In this document: positions 7,824 through 16,678 of the stretch, piece after piece | Layout: each line of letters begins with the position of its first letter | How positions within the stretch are numbered: the stretch's first letter is position 1 | From: Anaerococcus sp. mt242 | GTDB taxonomy: Bacteria; Bacillota; Clostridia; Tissierellales; Peptoniphilaceae | Direction of reading: 5' to 3' | DNA: 41,789 nt | Assembly: GCF_016798225.1 (NCBI RefSeq) | Contig: NZ_JAEUYX010000012.1 | Span: 1 to 41,789 of the forward strand | Position numbers and translations under genes: made by a program | The notes under the pieces: model-generated | Database searches by the model: none | The model's input: only the letters and a program-made list of their open reading frames with translations | What the model was told of the DNA's origin: nothing

Positions 7824-8305
7824 GAATAACAGTAGCAGAGATAGTAACTACTCACGGTGTACGTGGTAATCTAAAAGTAAAAAGTCTAAGCGATTATGAA
7901 AAAAGATTTGAAAACGGGGCAAAATTACTAATCGGAGATGAGGAGCTTACAGTAGAATCATCCTTTGATCAAAAAGGACTAAAGGTTATCAAATTTAAAG
8001 AATATGATGATATAAATGATGTTCTTAAATTTGTGGGCAAGGATATAACCATAGAAGATTCTGATCTTGGAGATCTAAACGAAGATGAGTATTATGTTTT
8101 TGAATTAGTTGGACTAGATGTGAAAAGCCATGGGCAAATAGTAGGCAAAATCACAGATGTTATCACAGGCGTTTATCCAAATGATGTTTATGTTATAAAA
8201 ACAGAAAAAGATGAAGTTTACTTTCCAGCTTTAAATGCTACTGTAAAAAATGTTGATATAGAAAATGGCTTTATAGAAGTAGAAAACTTTAGTGACTATG
8301 AATAA
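7820..8305 (+). CDS. rimM: ribosome maturation factor RimM
   Basis: The 161 residues have the N-terminal RimM beta-barrel (VAEIVTTHGVRGNLKV signature) and a C-terminal PRC-barrel (YYVFELVGLDV and VYFPAL). It binds S19 and aids 16S 3'-domain maturation. It overlaps khpA by four bases and trmD by eight. Confidence 0.96.
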   Translation: MRITVAEIVTTHGVRGNLKVKSLSDYEKRFENGAKLLIGDEELTVESSFDQKGLKVIKFKEYDDINDVLKFVGKDITIEDSDLGDLNEDEYYVFELVGLDVKSHGQIVGKITDVITGVYPNDVYVIKTEKDEVYFPALNATVKNVDIENGFIEVENFSDYE

Positions 8306-9005
8306 AATAACCATCCTGACCCTATTTCCAGAAAGTTTTGAATTTCTAAAAACTTATGGAGTCATAGGAAAGGCTATTTCAAAAGGATTATTAGAACTTG
8401 AATTTGTAAATATAAGAGATTTTTCAAACGACAAGCATAATCATGTAGACGATACAGTTTATGGTGGAGCAGCAGGAATGCTTATGAGACCTCAACCTAT
8501 ATATGATGCTTTAATGACTGTAAAAAAACCTGGATCCAAGGTAGCATATATGTCTGCCGCAGGATCTCAATTCAATCAGAAATTAGCAATCGACTTTGCA
8601 GAAATTAAACATCTTATACTTATTTGTGGTCACTATGAAGGTATAGATGCAAGAATAACCAACCACTATGTAGATTATGAAATCTCAATTGGAGATTATG
8701 TCCTTACAGGAGGAGAAATCCCTGCTATGGTAGTAATCGACTCTATGGCAAGATTTATAGAAGGTGTCGTTGGTAAAGAAGAATCCCTAGTTACAGATTC
8801 ACATTACAATACATTATTGCAACAAGATGAATTCACCAAGCCACGCGAATTTAATGGATATATGGTGCCACAAGACTTACTAAGTGGAGATCATAAAAAA
8901 ATTGCAGCTTGGAATAAAAAATCAGCAATAGAAAAAACTAAAAGAGTCAGACCAGACTTATACGAAAAATTCCTAAGAGAGGAGAATAAAAATGGACTTA
9001 ATTAA
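8298..9005 (+). CDS. trmD: tRNA (guanine-37-N1) methyltransferase TrmD
   Basis: The protein has 235 residues from the ATG at 8298; a GTG two codons earlier is in frame but less likely. The SPOUT signature appears: [24 protein letters not shown], and the knot region HYEGIDARI with [12 protein letters not shown]. It methylates G37 of tRNAs to prevent frameshifting. Its start lies inside the end of rimM, and rplS begins inside its last codons. Tight coupling with rimM and rplS is standard. Confidence 0.97.
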   Translation: MNKITILTLFPESFEFLKTYGVIGKAISKGLLELEFVNIRDFSNDKHNHVDDTVYGGAAGMLMRPQPIYDALMTVKKPGSKVAYMSAAGSQFNQKLAIDFAEIKHLILICGHYEGIDARITNHYVDYEISIGDYVLTGGEIPAMVVIDSMARFIEGVVGKEESLVTDSHYNTLLQQDEFTKPREFNGYMVPQDLLSGDHKKIAAWNKKSAIEKTKRVRPDLYEKFLREENKNGLN

Positions 9006-9339
9006 AAAAATTGAACAAGAAAACTTACGTGAAGACCAATTTGACTTTAACGTAGGAGATACAGTTAGAATATCTTACAGAATTAAAGAAGGTGAAAAAA
9101 CTAGACTTCAAGACTTTGAAGGTACAGTTATCAAAATTAAAGAAGGTGGAGTAAATAAAGCATTCACACTAAGAAGAATTTCTTATGGTGTAGGTGTTGA
9201 AAGAACTTTCCTTTATAACTCACCAAGAATCGAAAAACTAGTAGTAACAAGACACGGTAAAGTACGTCGTGCAAAACTTAACTACCTACGTGGACGTCAA
9301 GGTAAAGCTACAAAAGTAAAAGAAAAAACTAATTATTAG
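8992..9339 (+). CDS. rplS: 50S ribosomal protein L19
   Basis: The 115 residues contain the L19 patterns [35 protein letters not shown] and a basic [16 protein letters not shown] tail. GAGAGGAG precedes the ATG. It overlaps the trmD end by 14 bases. In most Firmicutes rbgA (ylqF) follows directly; here it is 13.9 kb away at 23199. Confidence 0.98.
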   Translation: MDLIKKIEQENLREDQFDFNVGDTVRISYRIKEGEKTRLQDFEGTVIKIKEGGVNKAFTLRRISYGVGVERTFLYNSPRIEKLVVTRHGKVRRAKLNYLRGRQGKATKVKEKTNY

Positions 9340-9344
9340 AAATC

Positions 9345-9523
9345 AGGGACTGTTGGAAATTGATAGATAATCATTGTTCCGTTATTAGAGTACACTCACA
9401 GAAAGTTAGAGACTTAGCCCGCCGGCTTATGGAGGCATATCCCGTCGGCTGATTGAGATACTTTCTGAGGGGGCGCTCGAATGATTTTGGAACATTTTAT
9501 CTGTTTTCAACAGTCCCTTTTTT
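9345..9523 (+). ncRNA. 179-nt hairpin-bounded structured element (6S-like RNA or MITE)
   Basis: There is no open frame. The ends are a 15-base inverted repeat with one mismatch, AGGGACTGTTGGAAA and TTTTCAACAGTCCCT, followed by a T-run. Nested pairings continue inward: AGATAA with TTATCT, GTTCC (9376-9380) with GGAAC (9489-9493), and CAGAAAGT (9399-9406) with ACTTTCTG (9460-9467). The last pair encloses a GC-rich apical hairpin near GCCGGC/GTCGGC. A rod with a central bubble is the layout of 6S RNA. An inserted miniature transposon, or only an elaborate rplS terminator, is also possible. Confidence 0.5.
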
Positions 9524-9569
9524 AAAATTTATCCCAAATTGTGAAAGACTAAACTATAAAAAGTATTAA

Positions 9570-10107
9570 GATAAGAAGGATAGATTAATAAATGAAATAG
9601 ATATCCAAAGAATAGATTCATATGATGACAAAAGATTTGACCAAGCAGCTCTTAATCAACATGGATGCTTTGTGGTAAATGACAAATTTCTCTATCAAAT
9701 CAAAATAATATCTAAAAATTTGGCTCTTATAAAGTAAGTCTCCTAAAATATTTAAGTTAGATCTTGATAACATACAACCCACACAATTTTATATTGATAG
9801 AAAAAAGCTAGATGCAATAAAAACTTTTGCTAAAAACAGTGAGGATATTATAATTTCAGTTGCGAAATATGAAGATAAATATATTTCACTTGATGGTCAT
9901 ACAAGATTATATCTTGTTTATAATCTAGGCTTTTCTCTTATCTATGCTTTCATAACAGAAATCTTTGACGGAACATATTATTTTGTAAAAGAAATCGGAA
10001 AAAGAGGAATAAAAGCTGTCAAAGATTTGATTCTTTTAAGTCATAAGGATCATATACTAAAATGGGATAAATTTTGCAATGAATATTTTGAAGGTTTAGA
10101 AAATTAA
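9570..10107 (+). pseudogene. ParB-like (ParB/Srx fold) protein, frameshifted and 5'-truncated
   Basis: Two frames overlap near 9730. The first (about 9570-9736) reads DKRFDQAALNQHGCFVV and stops. The second (about 9733-10107) reads LDNIQPTQFYIDRKKLDAI, then ISLDGHTRLYLVYNLGF, and ends at TAA 10107. The DGHTRLYLVYNLG stretch matches the small ParB/sulfiredoxin-fold nuclease-like proteins (usual motif DGHHR). One frameshift near 9730 would restore a protein of about 175 residues. No start codon fits the upstream end, so the gene is dead at both places. Confidence 0.65.
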
Positions 10108-10234
10108 TATAAATTTTATAATTATTAATAAATTATAAAATAAAGGACTTAAAATAGAGTCGTTTTTTAACGTAAGAATGAATTTTTAAAATATATTCTC
10201 ATTATTTTAAATTTTATAGATAATAATTTGATCT

Positions 10235-10329
10235 TATGTATAATATATTTAGTAAATAAGGATAAAATTATGTCAATCAATATAAACTGGTATCCAGGGC
10301 ACATGAAAAAAGCTAAGGAATATTCATAA
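10235..10329 (+). pseudogene. truncated duplicate of the rbgA (ylqF) promoter and first 17 codons
   Basis: ATG at 10270 opens a frame reading MSININWYPGHMKKAKE and hitting a stop at 10327. This nearly repeats the N-terminus of intact rbgA at 23199 (MAMNINWYPGHMKKTKE). The similarity extends upstream: TTATGTATAATATATTTAG, AAATAAGG and the spacing to ATG match the intact gene's promoter. Beyond codon 17 similarity stops at IS3-like sequence. It marks an ancient rearrangement of the rplS-rbgA junction. Confidence 0.85.
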
Positions 10330-10990
10330 ACAAAAAGAAAGTACAAAGATTAGTCCAAAAGCTAAAACTACAAGTTACAAGCTTTGGTAGGAAATCTAAG
10401 TATTCATCATACAAAGGAAGATAGGAAAGTTATTAGATAACACAATAAATTGTAATTTTAAATCACCACTACCGCATTAAAAGATAACAATAGATACATC
10501 AGAATTTAAATCTTACACTTCTTAAGATAAAGGGAATACCCGAATAGGTAAACTATACTTAATGTATTTCTAGATATGTAAAATAGTGGGGTAATATCAT
10601 ACTCCATAAGTAAAAACCAACAATACAAGCAATCTTAATCTCACTAGAAGAAACCATCAATATAACAAGTGACTGCAAAGAAAGAAGAATAATTCATTCA
10701 GATCAAGGATGGGGATATCAGATAAATCAGTACACAAAAAGACTTAAAGAATATGGAATAACTCAAAGTATGTCAAGAAAATGTAATTGTATAGATAATT
10801 CTCCTATGGGAAACTTCTTTGTAATACTAAAATAAGAAATGTATTATGGTCAAAATTACAAATTCTATGATTAACTAAAACAATCCATATATGTATATAT
10901 AAAATACTACAGTTAAGAAAGAATAAAAGAGAAATTAGGCTTCTTCACATTAGTAGAATTATAGAAGAAAGAGAGCAGCTTAATAAACTC
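10330..10990 (+). pseudogene. decayed IS3-family transposase (OrfB, rve integrase core)
   Basis: Several frames with many stops still translate to IS3 OrfB pieces in the correct order. An N-terminal stretch, KKVQRLVQKLKLQVTSF with RKSKYSSYKG, comes first (10335-10430). Then come KITIDTSEFKSY (about 10486-10520) and HSDQGWGYQINQYTKRL (about 10697-10760) with GITQSMSRKCNC, and last a KEKLGFFT tail. The catalytic Glu of the usual NSPMENFF block reads Gly here (SPMGNFF). It is non-functional. Confidence 0.75.
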
Positions 10991-11027
10991 GACTTTCCCC
11001 TAGGGAAAAGTACAAATAATCAGAACT

Positions 11028-11667
11028 ACCAGCTACAGCTTAAGCAATTATTTATTTACCTTTTGCTACTGACTCACCCGTAAACGAGTCATAGTATTCC
11101 TTAAGACTTATTTGATCGCTAAAATAATTTTCTTATAATTGATTTCGTATATATTCTTTTATCATTTTTTCATCTCGTCCTACTGTATCCACATAATAAC
11201 TCCTGCACCAGAAATGTCTATTCCCATATTTATATTTTAGATTTGCATGACGATCAAATATTATTAATAACTTTTTCCCTTAAATATCCCATTATTTCTG
11301 ATATGCTATATTTTGGTGGTATTTCTATCATCATATGAACATGGTCTACACAAAGTTCTGCTTCTATTATATAGATTCCTTTTCGTTGACACAGTTTTCT
11401 AAGTATTTGGCCTATATCTTTTTTTAATTTCCCATATATTGCTTCTCTTCGATATTTTGGTGCAAATACTACATGATATTTACAATGTCATTTAGTGTGT
11501 TATAAACTATTCTTGTCCATTAAATTCTCCTTGTTTTAATTGTGCATGTGGTTATCACAATTATATATCAAGCGGGAATTTTTTGGCTTGAAGTTAAATT
11601 CCTCCACCTGCATAGCGGGTGGTTTTTTGTTTCACTCACATTCGTTCGTTCAACTTACTTAAGTGAA
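11028..11667 (-). mobile_element. IS200/IS605-family element, copy A (inverted, decayed)
   Basis: Read on the minus strand it starts near 11667 and ends near 11028. It matches copy B (19178-19682) almost base for base, including a leader with the hairpin AAACCACCCGCTATGCAGGT and the segment ATTGTGATAACCACATG, both typical of structured IS200 left ends. Immediately outside its left end is a terminator-like hairpin (11673-11708), a common IS200 target context. The two copies face opposite ways and flank the peptide cluster. Confidence 0.8.
11052..11520 (-). pseudogene. IS200-type TnpA transposase, frameshifted (copy A)
   Basis: Pieces of a Y1 HUH transposase of about 156 residues are visible on the minus strand. 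They are KYHVVFAPKYR, CVDHVHMMIEIPPKY with the HUH pair (His-Val-His), SISEIMGYL, HFWCR, and the Tyr-containing EKMIKEYI helix. An indel after the TLND codons, a deletion near 11280 and a stop near 11134 break the frame. The catalytic histidines and tyrosine are intact in sequence. Confidence 0.8.
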
Positions 11668-11672
11668 CAAAA

Positions 11673-11708
11673 AACATCAGTCATAAATATAGATTTATGT
11701 CTGATGTT
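11673..11708. terminator. hairpin adjacent to IS200 copy A
   Basis: AACATCAG (11673-11680) pairs with CTGATGTT (11701-11708), with an inner ATAAAT/ATTTAT pairing. It has an A-run on the left, so it would work best as a terminator for minus-strand transcripts. Confidence 0.5.
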
Positions 11709-12187
11709 AAGGCCAAAATTTTGGTGTCCTCGAAATTTTAAAAGGAGTTATTATATACATAAACTAGGTGTAAAAAAGATTCTACCAGATATGAACTATA
11801 CTAGTAAATTAAGGTTAATCAATTTATAGCAGTGAGTAATATAGGACTATAAGTCAATTAGGACTTTCCTGTAACCTTGATTTTTAACAATGAACTAATT
11901 ATTATTTAAATAGTAAATTATTAATATTGATTAGTTTTTATATAAATTTGATTACAAAATAATTTTAAATATTTTTACATATTATTTACAGAATAATAAT
12001 AAATTCTAAATAAAACTTAGATAACATAATAAATGTGTTAATTATATCTTATAAGATGGATAAACGTTTAATATATTGTTGGTTATTAAAATATCGATGG
12101 TTTAAAATTGATGATTATACACTTCAAATCATAAAAGAATAATTTATTGTTTCATTAGGATTTTAATATAAGTGTGAAGGGATACTT
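11709..12187. other. AT-rich intergenic region upstream of peptide cluster
   Basis: No convincing gene is seen. An inverted repeat, AAGGTTA (about 11812) and TAACCTT (about 11871), encloses two GGACT repeats and is followed by GATTTTTAA, so a small attenuator or remnant structure is possible. The last 300 bases are very AT-rich and must contain the cluster promoter, but no pair of boxes stands out. Confidence 0.4.
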
Positions 12188-12652
12188 ATGAGTGAGTTAG
12201 TTAGAACTGAAAGACTAAATTTTGAGGATTTATTTTTCTTCGAAAGAGAAGTAACACAGCCGCAAATTATAAAAAAAGAGCTTGATATGATTATGCCTAA
12301 ACTTAGAAAAATTGGAATAGAGCATAAAAATATCGTTATTAGTAAGGTTGTAGGTAAAAATCCAACTAAAAAAACTATGTTGATGCAAATTCGTGTTCCA
12401 ATTTCTATAAATGATGGACTTAGTAATTTTTTTAAAAGGCATCCACAATATGAATTGGAAAAAAATTTTTCAATAAATGAGGGGGTGAAATTAGCTATCA
12501 CAAACAATGAAAATGAATTCCGTGAAGGTATAAAATTGTTAATGAAACAAAGACCGGATTTGGATTTATCGAATAACTCCATAATAGAACTGTCTCATAT
12601 TTCTTATTACGGGGATGTTCTTGATTTTGAACTATTTTTAGAAGATAAGTAA
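12188..12652 (+). CDS. uncharacterised protein, first gene of the azole-peptide cluster
   Basis: This 154-residue cytosolic protein has no signal peptide or membrane segment. I do not recognise a family. It has alternating strands and helices, with a mid-protein VVISKVVGKN-like strand, a LMQIRVPISI strand and an acidic end, DFELFLEDK. AAGGGA precedes the ATG. It is 24 bases upstream of the SagC-like gene in one apparent operon, so a role in regulation, maturation or immunity is likely but unproven. Confidence 0.6.
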   Translation: MSELVRTERLNFEDLFFFEREVTQPQIIKKELDMIMPKLRKIGIEHKNIVISKVVGKNPTKKTMLMQIRVPISINDGLSNFFKRHPQYELEKNFSINEGVKLAITNNENEFREGIKLLMKQRPDLDLSNNSIIELSHISYYGDVLDFELFLEDK

Positions 12653-12675
12653 ATATAAAAAGGGGATGTACATAT

Positions 12676-13545
12676 ATGATTAATCTATATAACGATTTAG
12701 AATTTTTTCGTTGCACCAAAGCAAACTATCTTGTCAAAAAAGGTAGTATGTCAAATTACTCATTTAATATAATTGACGAAAATAATACTGATGTATTGGA
12801 ATATATATTTGAAATTGAGAAGTATCCTATAGACGAGGAAAAATTTTCCAATAATGTTAAAAAATATATTGGAGATGAGTCAAAAGAATTTATACAAAAA
12901 CTTTTAGAATTAGAAGTAATAAGAAGAGTTAACAATGATTCTGTTCTAAATAAAGTAATGGTCATTTCAACAATAGATGATAAAAAACTTATAGAAACTA
13001 AACTTAACCAAATGGATTTTATTATGGATGCTTTTTTTGAAATCGAAAATGTATCAGAAGATAATTCAGAGCTAGAAAAGTATATAAAAAACTCAGAAAT
13101 GATATTAGTTTTCTCTAATAGTTTTAGACCAGATATTTTCTATACAATAAATTCATACATCGTTGAAGAAAATAAAGACGCTATCTTTTCTTATATGGAT
13201 GGGGATGAAGGAATAGTATTACCTCTATTAGAACCTAAGTACAAAGGGTGCTACAATGACTTTGAACTTTTAAGAGAATCGTCTTTCCATAATTTATTAG
13301 AGTATCAAATAATGAAAGAAGAAATTATAAAAAAAAGAACTATGAAAAAAAGTTCTTTTTATTCTGCCATGTTACTTGATTGGTCAATAGTTATAATGAA
13401 TTTTATAAAAAAACAAACACAAATTAATACTTTTGCTCAATCTATTGACTTTGAAAGAATGCATTTTTCAAAAACAAAACTTTTCCGATTTCCTAAATGT
13501 CCTAGTTGTCAAGGTGACTCAAATCTTACTCATCCATTTATATAG
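12676..13545 (+). CDS. SagC-like TOMM leader-binding (Ocin-ThiF/E1-like) protein
   Basis: The 289 residues resemble the C component of azol(in)e-forming cyclodehydratases. These carry an N-terminal winged-helix RRE that binds the precursor leader, a degenerate E1/ThiF-like core without nucleotide motifs, and a zinc-type Cys pair near the C-terminus. Here the end reads FPKCPSCQG (Cys275, Cys278), like the usual RxPxCPxC end; the partner Cys pair is reduced to KGCYND near residue 190. Sequence similarity is weak, and the assignment leans on the tail motif and on the YcaO and SagB-type neighbours. It would present the peptide to the YcaO protein. Confidence 0.6.
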   Translation: MINLYNDLEFFRCTKANYLVKKGSMSNYSFNIIDENNTDVLEYIFEIEKYPIDEEKFSNNVKKYIGDESKEFIQKLLELEVIRRVNNDSVLNKVMVISTIDDKKLIETKLNQMDFIMDAFFEIENVSEDNSELEKYIKNSEMILVFSNSFRPDIFYTINSYIVEENKDAIFSYMDGDEGIVLPLLEPKYKGCYNDFELLRESSFHNLLEYQIMKEEIIKKRTMKKSSFYSAMLLDWSIVIMNFIKKQTQINTFAQSIDFERMHFSKTKLFRFPKCPSCQGDSNLTHPFI

Positions 13546-13561
13546 AAAGGAGATATAAGCT

Positions 13562-14320
13562 ATGGAGAAGTTATTAAATGAAAATGAACAATACGATGAC
13601 TTTTCAGGTGAACAGATAGCATCATTTAAAAGATATATAGAAGAAAATGATGTCTTTAATGATAACGTATTTGAAGTTTTCGAAAAAAATTTAGACTATT
13701 ATGCTTCTAGATATACCAGAGATGAATTTGTATCTTATGCAGAATTATTTCATGCAAACTCAGATTTTTGGAACTCAGATGAGATGGATGAAAATATAAA
13801 TTTGTATGAAGTATCTGTTGATTGGAGAAATAAAACAGTTCATCCTCATGATTCAGAATATGTAATTAAAGAAGAAAAATACGTATTTATAGATTCTTTT
13901 TCCGATAAGATCAAAAAGATTCTTAATAATTTAAATAAAAAAGATATAGAACTTTATTCTTCAGTAGATTTAATTTTTTATGTAGATGGTAGTTTATATC
14001 AATATTTACCAAAAAAGAATTTTGTATTTACGTGGGAAAAAAATGGTAAAAATCTTATAGATAAAATTTCTAAAATTTTATCTATGGACTTAACTGATAA
14101 GATAGTAATAATTCCTATATTTATACCTATAAGGAAGATGCTATTTCTTGGTGAATATGGTTATAGAGAATCACTCATAGACTATGGTAGAATACTTTCA
14201 CTAGTTGAACATAGTACTGATGATTCTAAGATTATTCGAAGATTTGAGTCTAGATATATAAATGAAAAATTCCGAATAGATTCAGTTGAAAAAAGTATTA
14301 TTAGCATTATTACATGTTAA
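13562..14320 (+). CDS. nitroreductase-fold protein, divergent partner of SagB-type dehydrogenase
   Basis: This 252-residue protein lies 16 bases after the SagC-like gene. Its C-terminal part, FLGEYGYRESLIDYGRILSL, follows the same pattern as the flavin-binding YRMVHMDAGIATAYMQLLGE helix in the next gene, and KIIRRFESRYINEKF parallels the SagB region after it. Key flavin-binding residues of the N-terminal nitroreductase motif are not evident, so it may be a catalytically dead partner forming a heterodimer. The assignment is by internal comparison only. Confidence 0.5.
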   Translation: MEKLLNENEQYDDFSGEQIASFKRYIEENDVFNDNVFEVFEKNLDYYASRYTRDEFVSYAELFHANSDFWNSDEMDENINLYEVSVDWRNKTVHPHDSEYVIKEEKYVFIDSFSDKIKKILNNLNKKDIELYSSVDLIFYVDGSLYQYLPKKNFVFTWEKNGKNLIDKISKILSMDLTDKIVIIPIFIPIRKMLFLGEYGYRESLIDYGRILSLVEHSTDDSKIIRRFESRYINEKFRIDSVEKSIISIITC

Positions 14321-14329
14321 GGAGATAAA

Positions 14330-15157
14330 ATGGAAGGTATAAGACTAAATAAGTATTCAGATCAAATAAAAGAAATTTCTAACAAAATAGCTAATTTACC
14401 AGATATAGAGCAAGTTGCTATAATTCATGAAATAATTGACGATACTCCTTACAAGACAAAAGAATATAATAAATATTTACATGATGAATACCATATTTCA
14501 CATAATAAAGAAAATATAATTAATAGTAATGCTAAAAGAATAAAATTAAAACCTTGTGAAGATATATCAAATTGTGATTTGAAAAAGGTTATAACTCAAA
14601 GATATTCTATTCGTGATTATAAAAACGAAGAAGTATCTTTTGAGCAATTCAGTACAATTCTACACTATAGCTTTGGAAAAAAACGTACTGCACGAGGAGC
14701 TTATGATCAAAGAGAATATCCTTTTAGATTCGTTAATAGTGCTGGCGGTCTCAACCATCTTGATCTGTATGTATTCGTAAATAAAGTTACTGGAGTAGAA
14801 AGTGGAATATATTATTATGATTTTATTAATGATGAGCTCATACAAATTGAACATGGAAATATGAGATTAGCTGAGAAGTATGTCAATTATCAAAATGAAT
14901 TTACTGTATATTCTAATTTTATAGTAACAATTGTATCAGACTTATCTAGAATAGTTCCTAAATATTATAAGCGTGCCTATAGAATGGTGCATATGGATGC
15001 AGGAATTGCAACAGCGTATATGCAATTACTTGGAGAGTATTTAGGCGTATCTTCTTGTATAGTTGCGGGTTTTTTAGAAAATGAATTAGAAAAATTACTT
15101 TCTTTAACAGAAAATGATTATCCAATTTCCACTATGTCCTTTGGAATTAAAAATTAA
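14330..15157 (+). CDS. SagB-type FMN-dependent azoline dehydrogenase
   Basis: The 275-residue nitroreductase-fold protein has TQRYSIRDYKNE (FMN phosphate-binding RxSxRxY motif), NSAGGLNHLDLYVFV (PSAG-like motif) and YRMVHMDAGIATAYMQLL. These are hallmarks of SagB, McbC and related azoline oxidases. It would oxidise thiazolines and oxazolines to aromatic azoles in the cytosol using FMN. AAGGAG precedes the ATG. Its stop overlaps the next start (TAATG), so the genes are translationally coupled. Confidence 0.88.
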   Translation: MEGIRLNKYSDQIKEISNKIANLPDIEQVAIIHEIIDDTPYKTKEYNKYLHDEYHISHNKENIINSNAKRIKLKPCEDISNCDLKKVITQRYSIRDYKNEEVSFEQFSTILHYSFGKKRTARGAYDQREYPFRFVNSAGGLNHLDLYVFVNKVTGVESGIYYYDFINDELIQIEHGNMRLAEKYVNYQNEFTVYSNFIVTIVSDLSRIVPKYYKRAYRMVHMDAGIATAYMQLLGEYLGVSSCIVAGFLENELEKLLSLTENDYPISTMSFGIKN

Positions 15158-15777
15158 TGTTTAACTATTCTCTATTAATCTTTCTGGTATTTCCCTTAGT
15201 CCAGAGGATGTTAGATAAGTTAATTCATTCTAGAATTGTAGTGTTGGCCGCACACATACTTATGACAACTAGTCTAGCATTATACATAGTACTACGTTAT
15301 AAGATGGAATTAATAATGCAGGCAACGAATGTTGAATTTTTATTATGCGTAGGTTTTATCATTATAGGTTTTTTAATTTATATGATAGATTTATTAATAA
15401 AAAATATTTTATTAAATGATTTGTTGATACTAGACATAAAATTTTATACTAGTTTTAATGATATATCAATATTAAGATTAATCTTATCCTTGATAATATC
15501 AATTGGTGAGGAGTTTATATTTAGATTCCCTATAAGTCAATTAGAATTTGTGAAGGGAGGGTTATTATTTATGCTAGGATCAATTTCATTCGGTATAATT
15601 CACTTTTACTTTTCAAAGTATGATGGATTATCTAAAATAGTTATTGGACTTATTTTTGGTATGATTGTTCTAATAACTAAGAATATTTATTATTCTATAA
15701 TAGTTCATATTACTTATAATATTGCGATTGAATTATTTGGTGGGGTAAATACAAGGAGAAATAGAGATGATGTTTAG
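15157..15777 (+). CDS. CPBP-family intramembrane protease (SagE/Abi-like)
   Basis: This 206-residue protein has about six hydrophobic segments. It has the CPBP/CAAX-protease motifs GEEFIFR (Glu118, Glu119, Arg123), FGIIHFYF with a conserved His, and a final VHITYN with His and Asn. SagE in the streptolysin S cluster belongs to this family and is a candidate leader peptidase and/or immunity protein. It starts within the stop codon of the SagB-type gene. Confidence 0.83.
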   Translation: MFNYSLLIFLVFPLVQRMLDKLIHSRIVVLAAHILMTTSLALYIVLRYKMELIMQATNVEFLLCVGFIIIGFLIYMIDLLIKNILLNDLLILDIKFYTSFNDISILRLILSLIISIGEEFIFRFPISQLEFVKGGLLFMLGSISFGIIHFYFSKYDGLSKIVIGLIFGMIVLITKNIYYSIIVHITYNIAIELFGGVNTRRNRDDV

Positions 15778-15787
15778 GAGTTAAGAT

Positions 15788-16678
15788 ATGAATTTAATTG
15801 TAGATCATGTAATAAAAAATTACGATAATACTGTGTTAGATAATATAAATCTAGATCTTAAGGAACCAGGTGTTTATCTGATAGCAGGTCCAAACGGTAG
15901 CGGGAAAACAACTTTATTGGAGATAATAGCGGGTCTTCGTAAAGCGGATAGCGGAGAAGTTTTAATAAGTGGCTATAAAGCAGGAAGTTTAGAGGCGAAA
16001 AAAGAGCTAGGATTCTTATGTCAACAAAATGGTTTGAGAAAAACAATAAAATTAAAGGAAGAAATGGCTCTAATAAAAGATATTTTTCAAATTGAAGTTA
16101 ATGATATTGATTATTTAAAAAGATTTAATCTGGAAGAATATTATAACAATAAAACAACTACTCTTTCTGGAGGTACAAAAAGACGTTTTTTAACAGCTAT
16201 TCTTTTTTTAGCACAGCAAAACATTATCATGCTTGATGAACCAGTATCAGGACTTGATACATATAGTAGAGATGAGATTTGGAATACAATTAGAGAATAC
16301 GGAAAAGAGCATATTGTAATTGTTTCTGATCACTACTTAAATCAAGCAAGACTCTATTCTGATACAATAATTTTACTAGATAATGGAAGAATAGTAGCAA
16401 AAGATACTTTTGAAAATATAAGAAAGAAATGTCCTTACGAGAAATTAATTAAAGTTAGACATAACAATGTTGCTCCCATAAAGCAAATCATAGAAGAATT
16501 GGGTGGCACTTCCGAAGTTAAAGTATCAGGAACTGTTCATAATTTCTATATAAGAAATAATGTTGATCAGATTCAAAACAAAGTGAAAGATTTAAAAGTA
16601 TCAGTTCATGATTTGGATTTAGAGGACATATATTTTTATTTAACTGGTAAAAAGAGTCATTCTGAGGAGATTATGTAA
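15788..16678 (+). CDS. ABC transporter ATP-binding protein (SagG-like exporter)
   Basis: The 296 residues contain Walker A GPNGSGKTT, signature LSGGTKRR, Walker B IIMLDEP and a switch His in VSDHY. After about residue 215 a C-terminal accessory domain typical of antibiotic/drug exporter ATPases follows. It starts ten bases after the CPBP gene, and its stop overlaps the permease start (TAATG). It would power export of the mature modified peptide. Confidence 0.88.
   Translation: MNLIVDHVIKNYDNTVLDNINLDLKEPGVYLIAGPNGSGKTTLLEIIAGLRKADSGEVLISGYKAGSLEAKKELGFLCQQNGLRKTIKLKEEMALIKDIFQIEVNDIDYLKRFNLEEYYNNKTTTLSGGTKRRFLTAILFLAQQNIIMLDEPVSGLDTYSRDEIWNTIREYGKEHIVIVSDHYLNQARLYSDTIILLDNGRIVAKDTFENIRKKCPYEKLIKVRHNNVAPIKQIIEELGGTSEVKVSGTVHNFYIRNNVDQIQNKVKDLKVSVHDLDLEDIYFYLTGKKSHSEEIM

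Noticed and set aside
9345-9523. Signal recognition particle RNA, tmRNA or RNase P RNA
   Set aside because: None of their conserved core sequences (for example the GGAA-tetraloop domain of SRP RNA) is visible in this element.
11542-11829. Plus-strand open frame of 95 codons beyond the IS200 copy A transposase
   Set aside because: It lies largely within the structured left end of IS200 copy A and an adjacent hairpin, reads no known protein, and its counterpart at copy B is not open.
12163-12582. 139-codon minus-strand frame inside the first cluster gene
   Set aside because: It is antisense to 12188-12652, has no ribosome site and has the composition of a frame shadow.
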